From [Flexibacter] sp. ATCC 35208 (lineage in GTDB: Bacteria > Bacteroidota > Bacteroidia > Chitinophagales > Chitinophagaceae): DNA of 64,000 bases. The stretch covers positions 53,666-117,665 of the forward strand of contig NZ_MTKN01000011.1 in NCBI RefSeq assembly GCF_001975825.1, read 5' to 3'. Under the pieces are notes generated by a model that ran no database searches, was not told the DNA's origin, and saw only the letters and a list, made by a program, of their open reading frames with translations. Positions 36,621 to 44,556 of the stretch are shown piece by piece. Positions within the stretch are counted from its first letter, which is position 1. Each line of letters opens with the position of its first letter. The position numbers were made by a program, and so were the translations under genes.

Positions 36621-37643
36621 ATGAAATCTATTATCCGGCTTTGTATCCTGCTCTGTGTCTTTGCCTGCAATGCACAGCAGAAAACCACCTTTCACAACCC
36701 CCTCCTGTCTTCCGGGCCAGATCCCTGGGTAACGTACAAAGATGGGTATTACTACTACATGCATACCGTAGGCAATCACCTGGAGCTCTGGAAAACGGCT
36801 AATATGGCAAGACTGGAAGATGCCCCTCACAAAAGCATCTGGACACCGCCTGCTACCGGACCTTATTCAAAAGACATCTGGGCGCCGGAAATCCACTTCC
36901 TGCAGGGCAAATGGTATATCTATTTTTGTGCGGATGGGGGCGACAACCAAAATCACCGCATTTATGTGCTGGAAAACAGTTCTCCCGATCCTATGGCAGG
37001 TACCTGGGAAATGAAAGGGAAGGTGGCCGATCCTTCCGATAAGTGGGCCATTGATGCGTCTGTATTTGAGCACGAACAAAAGTTGTATATGATCTGGTCT
37101 GGTTGGGAAGGGGATAACAATGGAGAGCAGGACATCTATATCGCAGAAATGAAGGATCCTCTCACGATCACGGGCCCACGGGTGCGACTCTCCCGCCCTG
37201 TCTATGACTGGGAGAAATTTGGTGACCTGAATGATCCGAACCTGCCACACGTCAATGTAAATGAGGGGCCGGAGATCCTGAAGCATGGTAATAAGCTGTT
37301 CCTGTTTTACAGTGCATCTGCCTGTTGGACAGATTATTATGCATTAGGTATGCTGGTAACGGATGGGAACAGTAACCTCCTGGATACCGCCAGCTGGAAG
37401 AAGCATGCAACGCCAATGTTCCTGCAATCACCTGAAACCGGAGTGTATGCACCGGGGCACAATTCCTTTTTTACAACTCCTGACGGCAAGCAAAACTGGA
37501 TCTTGTATCATGCCAATGATCATGCAGGAGATGGGTGCGGAAACAGGCGTTCCCCCCGTATGCAATCCTTCACCTGGGACAAGGATGGGATGCCTGTTTT
37601 GGGCAAACCAGTGTCTGTAAAGACAGAATTACGAGTGCCTTAA
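36621..37643 (+). CDS. Glycoside hydrolase family 43 enzyme (arabinosidase/xylosidase type)
   Basis: Five-bladed beta-propeller glycosidase, exported by a signal peptide (MKSIIRLCILLCVFACNAQ; a Cys at the end could make it a lipoprotein). The GH43 catalytic triad is readable: D34 in SGPDPWV (general base), D145 in WAIDASVF (pKa modulator) and E215 in VNEGPEIL (general acid). Length of 340 indicates a single catalytic domain without a carbohydrate module. Start is ATG 36621; a TTG lies two codons upstream. The exact substrate (arabinan, xylan or arabinoxylan side chains) cannot be fixed from sequence. Next to the SusC/D operon but after its terminator. Confidence 0.93.
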   Translation: MKSIIRLCILLCVFACNAQQKTTFHNPLLSSGPDPWVTYKDGYYYYMHTVGNHLELWKTANMARLEDAPHKSIWTPPATGPYSKDIWAPEIHFLQGKWYIYFCADGGDNQNHRIYVLENSSPDPMAGTWEMKGKVADPSDKWAIDASVFEHEQKLYMIWSGWEGDNNGEQDIYIAEMKDPLTITGPRVRLSRPVYDWEKFGDLNDPNLPHVNVNEGPEILKHGNKLFLFYSASACWTDYYALGMLVTDGNSNLLDTASWKKHATPMFLQSPETGVYAPGHNSFFTTPDGKQNWILYHANDHAGDGCGNRRSPRMQSFTWDKDGMPVLGKPVSVKTELRVP

Positions 37644-37837
37644 TTATTAATTTAATATGTTTCGCAATGATACATAAATGCAGGCTCATTGGGCGTTGTT
37701 AACATTTGTTAATGACAGGAAAGTGTGATGCAAAATTCATGATACTGCTGTATCTTTTCCTACGAAATCGGTTAAGTTTAAGGGCGCACCGCAAAACAGC
37801 ACTAAACAGCACTATCAACATTTTATTCCACAAACAT

Positions 37838-37990
37838 ATGCCGTCAATAGTATTGCATTATGTTATCATTGCGAGCATTACAATTGTTTTTGTATTAGTA
37901 AACAAAATCTATGGCCACAAAGGCAAGGTGAGCAAAGAGAGACATCAGACAACAGTGTACCACTACAGCAGCAGAAAAGCGACGCATTGA
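37838..37990 (+). CDS. Possible small membrane peptide (50 residues)
   Basis: From ATG 37838 the frame gives one clear membrane helix (IVLHYVIIASITIVFVLVN) and a basic, His/Tyr-containing tail. It has no recognised family and the gap around it has no other gene, so this is only a possibility. A small TGCGAAA / TTTTCGCA hairpin lies about 40 bp downstream. Confidence 0.3.
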   Translation: MPSIVLHYVIIASITIVFVLVNKIYGHKGKVSKERHQTTVYHYSSRKATH

Positions 37991-38296
37991 TAACCCTCAT
38001 TTAAAAACACAAAAGAATTACTGCGAAAGGGAGTTTTCGCAATCGTGGTTTCCTGTACCATATTGAAGATCCTTCCCTTTCTTTTTAGTCTACAAAATTT
38101 ATGGACTATTTTTTGGAAATTAGGTTAGCTCCCGTTAAATTTGTTCTTACCACCACCTGATACAGTCCACCACTGTTCAAGCAAATTCAGTTTTATTATT
38201 CACCCTGGAAATAATTGATCCTTTACCGGACATGGTATTGCTATGCATATACTACCTGGTCAGGGTCCAAAAATCAACCTTCTGTTCTCTGTTGTT

Positions 38297-38332
38297 AGGT
38301 CTGTAGGGATGTGTCAGCAGCCTTGCAGACCT
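38297..38332 (+). promoter_or_regulatory. Stem-loop just upstream of the small peptide gene
   Basis: AGGTCTG / CAGACCT with an inner AGG / CCT, ending in TTTT, 16 bp before ATG 38349. It could be an attenuator or a terminator of an upstream transcript. The 37991-38296 stretch shows no other feature. Confidence 0.4.
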
Positions 38333-38348
38333 TTTAAATCGAAAAGTC

Positions 38349-38546
38349 ATGAAACTGAACTTATGCAGACAGTATGCGGCCTCATTTGCATCCCTGGGTG
38401 TCATCGCGGTGATTACCGCATTTACCATATCGGTGAGTGTAGAACAACATCAGTTAAATAACCAGCAGGATGCCCCTGCCATTAAGGTAGTGGTAGCCAA
38501 TGCTGATTCCTTATCAAAGATCGTCTGTATCGATACCAGGCACTAA
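38349..38546 (+). CDS. Small exported or membrane protein upstream of the cupin gene
   Basis: 65 residues: a basic start, a hydrophobic helix (about 11-30, ASFASLGVIAVITAFTISVSV), then a polar tail with the strand-like IKVVVANADSLSKIVCIDTRH. It lies 19 bp upstream of the cupin gene on the same strand. Such short exported peptides are sometimes precursors or anchors, but nothing here proves that. No family recognised. Confidence 0.5.
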   Translation: MKLNLCRQYAASFASLGVIAVITAFTISVSVEQHQLNNQQDAPAIKVVVANADSLSKIVCIDTRH

Positions 38547-38565
38547 ATAAAAGACAAGTACACAT

Positions 38566-39432
38566 ATGCATCTGAAACCTGTAAACATAGTCAGCGGCTA
38601 TAGCCGGGAACAATTCACTTCCGAATTTGTAACACCCGGCATACCAGCGTTGATTAAGGACTTTATTTTACCGGAGAGCCAGGAAATATTGACAAAATGG
38701 AACTATGATTATTTTAAGAAAGAAGCCGGTGATACATTGGTTGCAGTGCATGAAAAAGAGAATGCGCACCTGGACAAGGCCACCAGTCAGGCTGGGAATA
38801 CAATGAAGTTTGGGGATTACCTCGATCTGATAGCCGCCGCACCTACTGAAAGCCGGTTATTTCTTTTCAACCTGCTGCGCGAAAGACCGGATATCCGGAA
38901 GGAGCTGCAGGTACGAAAGCTGGCAGACAATCTGCTGACCTGGTTGCCGTTCCTGTTCTTTGGTGGTGAGGGATCATCTGTGCGATACCATTACGATATC
39001 GATATGTCGCATGTATTTCTCACACAATTGCATGGTGTAAAACGGGTATGGCTTTTCCCGAACGATCAGGCAAACCTGTTATATCGTTTACCCTGGAACT
39101 TTCATGGACTGGCGGACCTGCGGCAGCCTGATTATGAAAAATATCCAGGTTTGCGCCTGTTAGACGGATATGAGTGTAAGCTGGGTGTGGGAGATACGAT
39201 CTTTATTCCTTCAGGGTACTGGCATTATATACAGTATGAAACGGCAGGATATTCTGTGGCTTACAGGGCACTGCCGGTATCGCTAACCAAACGGGCCATC
39301 GGTGTGAGGAACATCTTTATTACCCGCCGTTTTGACGATGCGATGCGCAAGCTGCTGGGCAAAAGGTGGTTTGAATATAAAACGCAAACAGCCTATAACC
39401 GAGCTAACAGGGCGATCGCTATTTCACATTAA
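38566..39432 (+). CDS. Cupin-like (JmjC/FIH-type) Fe(II)/2-oxoglutarate hydroxylase
   Basis: Cupin_8-family protein of 288 residues, related to JmjC hydroxylases that modify protein side chains. The metal triad is visible as H142-x-D144 in RYHYDIDMSHVF and H220 in IFIPSGYWHYIQYE; the segment HGVKRVWLFPNDQ between them is typical. The target is unknown; the 65-residue peptide encoded just upstream is a candidate partner by position only. Its last 14 bp overlap tail to tail with the response regulator on the other strand. Confidence 0.9.
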   Translation: MHLKPVNIVSGYSREQFTSEFVTPGIPALIKDFILPESQEILTKWNYDYFKKEAGDTLVAVHEKENAHLDKATSQAGNTMKFGDYLDLIAAAPTESRLFLFNLLRERPDIRKELQVRKLADNLLTWLPFLFFGGEGSSVRYHYDIDMSHVFLTQLHGVKRVWLFPNDQANLLYRLPWNFHGLADLRQPDYEKYPGLRLLDGYECKLGVGDTIFIPSGYWHYIQYETAGYSVAYRALPVSLTKRAIGVRNIFITRRFDDAMRKLLGKRWFEYKTQTAYNRANRAIAISH

Positions 39433-40120
39433 ATACGAAACCAATACCATATACATTCTTGATACTGATATTAATATTATGTTGGAAATACTTTCTAAAA
39501 CGTGAAATGAATACGTCGAGGCTACGGCCTACAAAGTAGTCGTTGGAGCCCCATACTTTAGTGAGGATCTCTTCCCGCTTCAATACACGGTTTACATTGT
39601 TAAAGAACAATACCAGCAAATCGCACTCTCTTGGAGTGAGAATGATCTCTTCTCCCTGCTCCGTCACCAGCTTCAGTGAATCTACAAAGAGGTGGGTCGT
39701 CCCTATATTGATCACACTCTGTTGAGCTGGTTCTGCGCTCACAACAGGTTGCTTTCTCTTGATGATGTTACGGATGCGCAGTACCAGTTCATCTACATCA
39801 AAGGGTTTGACGACATAATCATCTGCACCTATCTTCAATCCGCTCAGCCGGTCATTCTTGTCCCCTCTTGCCGTTAGGAAAAGGAAGGGGACATGATTGT
39901 TGAGCCTAATGATCTGTTCCGCCAGTTCGAATCCATTCAATCCGGGGAGGTTTACATCTATGAGGAGAATGTGATAGGCATTGGGCGATTTCTCAAACAG
40001 GTCCAGGGCGGTCCGGCCATTTTGTTGCCAGTCCACATCAAAATCCATTAATTCCAGGTATTGTTTTACAACGTTTCCGAGGTCTGCTTCATCCTCTACT
40101 AACAGAATTTTGTGTTTCAT
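39419..40120 (-). CDS. OmpR/PhoB-type response regulator
   Basis: Receiver domain (about 1-120) with acidic pair E9/D10 and phosphoacceptor in ILLIDVNLPG (about D52), then a winged-helix Trans_reg_C domain (about 135-230: LTPRECDLLVLFFNNVNRVLKREEIL, YFVGRSLDVFISRFRKYF). Length of 233 is standard. It lies 13 bp after the kinase gene, so the two form an operon. Targets unknown. Confidence 0.95.
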   Translation of the reverse strand: MKHKILLVEDEADLGNVVKQYLELMDFDVDWQQNGRTALDLFEKSPNAYHILLIDVNLPGLNGFELAEQIIRLNNHVPFLFLTARGDKNDRLSGLKIGADDYVVKPFDVDELVLRIRNIIKRKQPVVSAEPAQQSVINIGTTHLFVDSLKLVTEQGEEIILTPRECDLLVLFFNNVNRVLKREEILTKVWGSNDYFVGRSLDVFISRFRKYFQHNINISIKNVYGIGFVFNVK

Positions 40121-40133
40121 CCCCTTACAATTT

Positions 40134-41633
40134 TCACTTAGGTATAATGATTACAAATGTACTTCCCATGCCAGGCTCGCTGTCCACTTTTACTGTCCAT
40201 TGGTGAGCATCTATGCATTGCTTTACATAATGCAGGCCAAGTCCCAAACCCTTGGCATTTTGCGTCAGATCTTTCTGATTTCGGTAGAACTTGTCAAAGA
40301 TATAACGGATTGTTTCTTTATCCATACCAATTCCATTATCACTGATCGAGATCTGTATATCAGTTTCTGTTTCCATGGTGGAGACCTGTATATGTTTTAC
40401 CACCTGCAGGTTATATTTCACTGCGTTATCGAGGAGATTGAGCAGCAGGGTGGTAAAATGAAAACTGTCTGCATCGACTATAATTGTTTCCGGGCCAGGG
40501 ATAAAAGACAGTTGAAGGTTGTCTGAAGGGAACTTGATACTAAAGTCGGTGAGTATCTCACTGATCAGCACATTCAAGTCTTCAGGGCCTTTCTGTACGT
40601 ATAAATTATCGATGGTAGCAATGTCCAGCACCTGGCCGATCAGTAGCTTCAATCGTTGCGATTGCCGCTCTATGATGTCGGAGAGGGAGCGGATAGCGGT
40701 TTTATTTTCCAGCACCCGTTCGTTCTGAATGTTCTTATTGGCCACCATGATGGCGGAGAGTGGTGTATGGAACTCATGGGTGATATTGTTGATGAAATCT
40801 GTTTTTACATCGGCAATATGCTTCTGTTTGATCCAGTTGCGGAGTGTGATGAAGAACAGGATGATGATAGCCAATACCGAGAGCAGGCTCATGGTGAGGA
40901 TGCCCTGCATTTGCTTGAACACTACCTGCCGGCGGTTGTATGGATCGGCGTAGAGTGAAAAACTAATGGCGTAAGTATACGGTTTTGGATCAGATACAAA
41001 GAGACCAATGATCTGACTTTGCTCATCGGGGTTAGCCAGGTCGCCGAATATTTTAATCCCTTTGGGTGTCTGAATAGCATCGTCTATGAGCGGGTATTTT
41101 TTTCGTTTGTCATAGATGTTTACGTATTTCAGATCAGCGAACTGCAGGTCAATGCGAGATACAACAAGCAAGTACCTGAGTGAATCGTGAATGCCTTCTT
41201 TGAGTTTGATATCTCTCAGCAGTTCATCTGCATTTTGTTTGTTGATGAGAGTATTGAAAACATTCCGGAGCATTATCTGGGATGTGCGATTGAAGCGGGC
41301 GGTATCACCAGCTTTGTAAAGTTTTTCGAGTTCGTGGTATTGCGGTGTTAACAGGCCATCAATAATATCTTTTCCACCTGGAAAGACGTGGTCGTTGATG
41401 ATAGCTTTTGTATAACGTTCATTGATACGTCCTTTCTTTTCATAGTAGAATCTTCTGTTTAGCAGATCATAGGTATTGTATACTAACATGATCTGGACTA
41501 TTGCCAATACAATGAAACAGATGACTGAAGAAGTGATGTAAACCTTAACCGGATGCCTCATGTAATAATTCCTGAAAGACAAATATATTCTTTCAATCGC
41601 CAGTTTAAACCCCAACCGCGTTTTTCTGTTCAT
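40134..41633 (-). CDS. Membrane sensor histidine kinase paired with the OmpR-type regulator
   Basis: TM1 at about 30-53 (VYITSSVICFIVLAIVQIMLVY), a periplasmic sensor of about 185 residues with no recognised fold, TM2 at about 242-265 (ILTMSLLSVLAIIILFFITL), then HisKA with phosphoacceptor H286 in NNITHEFHTPLSAIM. HATPase follows with N-box LLNLLDNAVKYNL, SDNGIGM and GLGLGLHYVKQC. Length of 499. The signal is unknown. Confidence 0.94.
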   Translation of the reverse strand: MNRKTRLGFKLAIERIYLSFRNYYMRHPVKVYITSSVICFIVLAIVQIMLVYNTYDLLNRRFYYEKKGRINERYTKAIINDHVFPGGKDIIDGLLTPQYHELEKLYKAGDTARFNRTSQIMLRNVFNTLINKQNADELLRDIKLKEGIHDSLRYLLVVSRIDLQFADLKYVNIYDKRKKYPLIDDAIQTPKGIKIFGDLANPDEQSQIIGLFVSDPKPYTYAISFSLYADPYNRRQVVFKQMQGILTMSLLSVLAIIILFFITLRNWIKQKHIADVKTDFINNITHEFHTPLSAIMVANKNIQNERVLENKTAIRSLSDIIERQSQRLKLLIGQVLDIATIDNLYVQKGPEDLNVLISEILTDFSIKFPSDNLQLSFIPGPETIIVDADSFHFTTLLLNLLDNAVKYNLQVVKHIQVSTMETETDIQISISDNGIGMDKETIRYIFDKFYRNQKDLTQNAKGLGLGLHYVKQCIDAHQWTVKVDSEPGMGSTFVIIIPK

Positions 41634-41671
41634 ATTTAAATATCGGGAATTTAAATTTCATTTACAATTCG

Positions 41672-41688
41672 TTTGAAATTCATTGACA
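41672..41688 (+). repeat. 17-mer shared with 44421-44437
   Basis: TTTGAAATTCATTGACA here and TTTGAAATCCATTGACA at 44421 differ at one position. Both lie in intergenic DNA. They may be a common promoter or regulator-binding element. Confidence 0.5.
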
Positions 41689-41895
41689 ACTTTTAATGAA
41701 AGGTATCGGTAATTTAGCGATACATAGTTTAAACGTTATTGATAGAGGCGGTGTCCTCTCCTTTGTGCTAAAATTTACCACGATACAAGTATTCTGAAGT
41801 TTAGATTGCATGCTGCAAGCCAGGCCGAGAACCAGGTCTCAACAGGTTTTTCATTCTTATTAGCCCCCTGGTATGCATGTAGTTTTTGTTATCCC

Positions 41896-41938
41896 CCGAC
41901 CTTCTGTGTGTTGCCTCTGGCAATACACAGAAGGTCGG
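41896..41938. repeat. 20-bp stem-loop with TTGCC/GGCAA core (first of a pair)
   Basis: CCGACCTTCTGTGT / ACACAGAAGGTCGG continues through a G-T pair into TTGCC / GGCAA around loop TCT. No gene reads into it directly; the gap 41634-42196 has no other supported gene. Confidence 0.92.
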
Positions 41939-41942
41939 ATTC

Positions 41943-41983
41943 AAACCTGGCAGATTTTGCCTCCGGCAAAATCTGCCAGGTTT
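41943..41983. repeat. 19-bp stem-loop with TTGCC/GGCAA core (second of a pair)
   Basis: Perfect arms 41943-41961 and 41965-41983 built on ACCTGGCAGATTTTGCC, loop TCC. It begins five bases after the previous palindrome. A smaller CCTGAC-GGA-GTCAGG hairpin follows at about 42052-42066. Confidence 0.92.
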
Positions 41984-42196
41984 TGGGGTACTTAATTTAA
42001 GTAAGGAGACCATTGGAATACTTTGTAGACATAAGTCCTAACCCACCCACCCCTGACGGAGTCAGGAAGCTTCATTTGTTATATTATGATTGTCAACTAG
42101 TTAATATTATTTGACCCTGTCCTTCGCAAGCTGGCAAACCTTTTGATTTACCTTAAGTGTTCTTCTATTACTCACCCATTAAAATGCGAAGTCGAC

Positions 42197-42361
42197 ATGG
42201 CAAAAAAACAAAATGAAGGAACAAAGCATGAAAGTGGAAAGAAAGTGAAGCACCCCAGTCAGGCTGAAGCCATTGGCCTGACCACCAACAAGGAAAAAAC
42301 CAGGGGACCCCATCCTACCGGCGTGGCGAAAAAAGCGGGACATCGTGTGGCCAATCATGGT
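42197..42361 (+). CDS. Small basic hydrophilic protein
   Basis: 54-55 residues, rich in Lys, Gly, Thr and His, with no hydrophobic core: MAKKQNEGTKHESGKKVKHP at the start and AKKAGHRVANHG at the end. Start at ATG 42197. The composition suggests a disordered, nucleic-acid- or stress-related protein, but that is inference. Not recognised as a family. Confidence 0.55.
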
Positions 42362-42446
42362 TAGCTTTCTTATATCTGATCTTACAGCATTTGTACCCCA
42401 CTGTTGCGACCTATTGTCGCAATATCACAACTAATTTTTGTTTGTT

Positions 42447-42698
42447 ATGGTAAAGAATACAATTACAGTATATATAGAGGGTCGGTCCTATCAAATTGTG
42501 ATCAGTGTAAATGAAGCACGTCATGAAACCACCTATGAAGTAATCACAAGTGGTAACATTCTGAAAGATTTTATGCCGGATAATATGGATTGGCAGGAAG
42601 ACAGTATGGCAATGCCGGCAGATAGGATCAGAATGGTGGAGAGTGAGCAGATCGCGCGAATTATCTGGACTGATATCCTTGATATGATGGAACGATAA
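42447..42698 (+). CDS. Small hypothetical protein
   Basis: 83 residues from ATG 42447. The N-terminal beta-rich half (NTITVYIEGRSYQIVISVNEARHETTYEVITSG) and acidic helical C-terminus (MVESEQIARIIWTDILDMMER) look like a small compact domain. No family recognised. It ends 16 bp before a very long terminator, which supports it as a real transcribed gene. Confidence 0.6.
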   Translation: MVKNTITVYIEGRSYQIVISVNEARHETTYEVITSGNILKDFMPDNMDWQEDSMAMPADRIRMVESEQIARIIWTDILDMMER

Positions 42699-42714
42699 AG
42701 TGCCCCAGGTAATA

Positions 42715-42762
42715 GAATAAAATGAGGTCGTATCTTAAGTAAGATACGGCCTCATTTTATTC
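42715..42762 (+). terminator. Terminator with a 23-bp perfect stem
   Basis: Arms 42715-42737 and 42740-42762 pair over 23 bp with one G-U and only two loop bases (AG). The stem has A-rich and T-rich ends (AATAAAATGAGG / CCTCATTTTATT), so it can act in both directions. Confidence 0.9.
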
Positions 42763-42982
42763 GGATACCTAATGGAGATAGATAGTCCTTTAAGCACTTC
42801 TGAGGAGTTTATTTATTTTTGATACACTCTCATTATTTTTATTAAAATAATGGACGTTGGAAATGCTGCGTTATTTATTGAGGCCGTATAGTAGTGATGC
42901 ATTTACGTAATTTTGGATAAGGTAGATAAAAGGTATACATTGTCTGAAAGCACCATCGAAGCGGGGCAATATTAATAACAAT

Positions 42983-44413
42983 ATGAACAAACAGGCATAT
43001 GATGCAATCGTAGTAGGTGCAGGCCCCAACGGCCTGGCGGCAGCTATCACCCTGCAACAACAGGGTATACAGGTATTGCTGCTGGAAGGTCGTGATACCA
43101 TTGGGGGCGGTCTCCGTTCCAAAGAACTCACCTTGCCTGGTTTTGTACATGACGTATGCTCTGCCATTCATCCTTTAGCAGCAGGATCTCCGTTTTTTCG
43201 GACCCTTCCACTGGCAGATTATGGACTGAAATTCCTGCAACCTGAAGTGGCCGCTGCACACCCATTTGACGATGGTACCGCAGCTGTATTAAATCGCTCA
43301 CTGGATGAGACAGCAAAAGGACTCGGTATAGACGAACATAAATATCATCAACTCATGGACCCGGTAGTGAGGGATTGGCCAGCATTGGCACCTGCGTTAC
43401 TGGGTCCATTGGCGTTTCCAAAGCATCCCGGTGCTATGGCGCGTTTTGGGCTGAAAGCGTTATTGCCAGCCAAAACCCTAGCGAACAGATTTCAGGGAAA
43501 GGCGGCCAGAGGCTTATTTGCCGGAATGGCGGCACATGCTATTCAGCCATTGACCAACCTCACGACAGCGGCTATAGGAATGGTCTTATTGGCCAATGGT
43601 CACCTGCAGGGATGGCCTGCACCACAAGGTGGCTCACAAGCCATCGCCGATGCACTGGCAGCTTACTTCGAATCTATTGGCGGCGAGATACAGACAAATA
43701 CTTATGTACGCTCATTAAATGACCTGCCTCCTGCCCGCACTATATTGTTGGATGTAACACCCAAACAATTACTGGAAATAGCTGGCGACAAAATAAAAGG
43801 ACTATACAAATACCAATTGCAACGCTACCGCTACGGTATGGGCGTATTCAAAATAGACTGGGCATTGGATGGTCCGATCCCTTTTGTCAATGAACATTGC
43901 CGCAAAGCTGGTACCCTGCATCTGGGCAATACACTGGAAGAGATCACTGCCAATGAACAACTCACTTCAAAAGGACATCATCCTGACAACCCTTTTGTAC
44001 TGCTGGCACAGCAAAGCATCTTCGACCCAACCCGTGCTCCTGAAGGCAAACATACTGCCTGGGCCTATTGCCATGTTCCCCATGGTTCTATAGTAGACAT
44101 GACTGCGCAGATCGAAAATCAGGTAGAGCGTTTTGCCCCCGGTTTCCGTGATCGCATCATTGGCAGGCATACCATGAACACCCGGCAAATGGAAGACTAC
44201 AATCCTAACTACATTGGTGGCGATATCAACGGTGGAATATTAGATATTACACAACTATATACAAGACCTGCTATCAGACTCTCTCCCTATAGCACCCCTG
44301 CAAAAGGTATTTATGTTTGTTCCTCTGCAACCCCTCCCGGTGGCGGCGTTCACGGCATGTGTGGCTACCACGCTGCAAAGAAATCCCTGAAAGACATCTT
44401 TAATATCTATTAA
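42983..44413 (+). CDS. FAD-dependent oxidoreductase (phytoene-desaturase-like, COG1233 type)
   Basis: Flavoprotein of 476 residues. The Rossmann motif GAGPNGLAAAITLQQQG sits at about 12-28, followed by LLLEGRDTIGGG; the C-terminal FAD-contact segment GIYVCSSATPPGGGVHGMCG is typical of phytoene dehydrogenase-like and PYROXD2-like proteins. No carotenoid genes are next to it, so the substrate is open. Upstream a strong terminator isolates it; downstream lies the exported discoidin protein, probably under its own promoter. Confidence 0.9.
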   Translation: MNKQAYDAIVVGAGPNGLAAAITLQQQGIQVLLLEGRDTIGGGLRSKELTLPGFVHDVCSAIHPLAAGSPFFRTLPLADYGLKFLQPEVAAAHPFDDGTAAVLNRSLDETAKGLGIDEHKYHQLMDPVVRDWPALAPALLGPLAFPKHPGAMARFGLKALLPAKTLANRFQGKAARGLFAGMAAHAIQPLTNLTTAAIGMVLLANGHLQGWPAPQGGSQAIADALAAYFESIGGEIQTNTYVRSLNDLPPARTILLDVTPKQLLEIAGDKIKGLYKYQLQRYRYGMGVFKIDWALDGPIPFVNEHCRKAGTLHLGNTLEEITANEQLTSKGHHPDNPFVLLAQQSIFDPTRAPEGKHTAWAYCHVPHGSIVDMTAQIENQVERFAPGFRDRIIGRHTMNTRQMEDYNPNYIGGDINGGILDITQLYTRPAIRLSPYSTPAKGIYVCSSATPPGGGVHGMCGYHAAKKSLKDIFNIY

Positions 44414-44420
44414 CAATCCA

Positions 44421-44437
44421 TTTGAAATCCATTGACA
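44421..44437 (+). promoter_or_regulatory. Shared 17-mer upstream of the exported discoidin gene
   Basis: TTTGAAATCCATTGACA, one mismatch from 41672-41688. It is followed by ACAGGT / ACCTGT, a 6-bp inverted repeat with a 9-nt spacer. This lies 120 bp before ATG 44557, a plausible promoter or operator position. Confidence 0.4.
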
Positions 44438-44556
44438 GGTTTGTAACCGACCTGTGCTTATTTTTATATAGAATCGTGTTGACCTGACACTGCAGACCAA
44501 AATCAAAAGACACATTTTTAGAGCGCACTTTATTAACTAAACGCATAACGCCCTTT

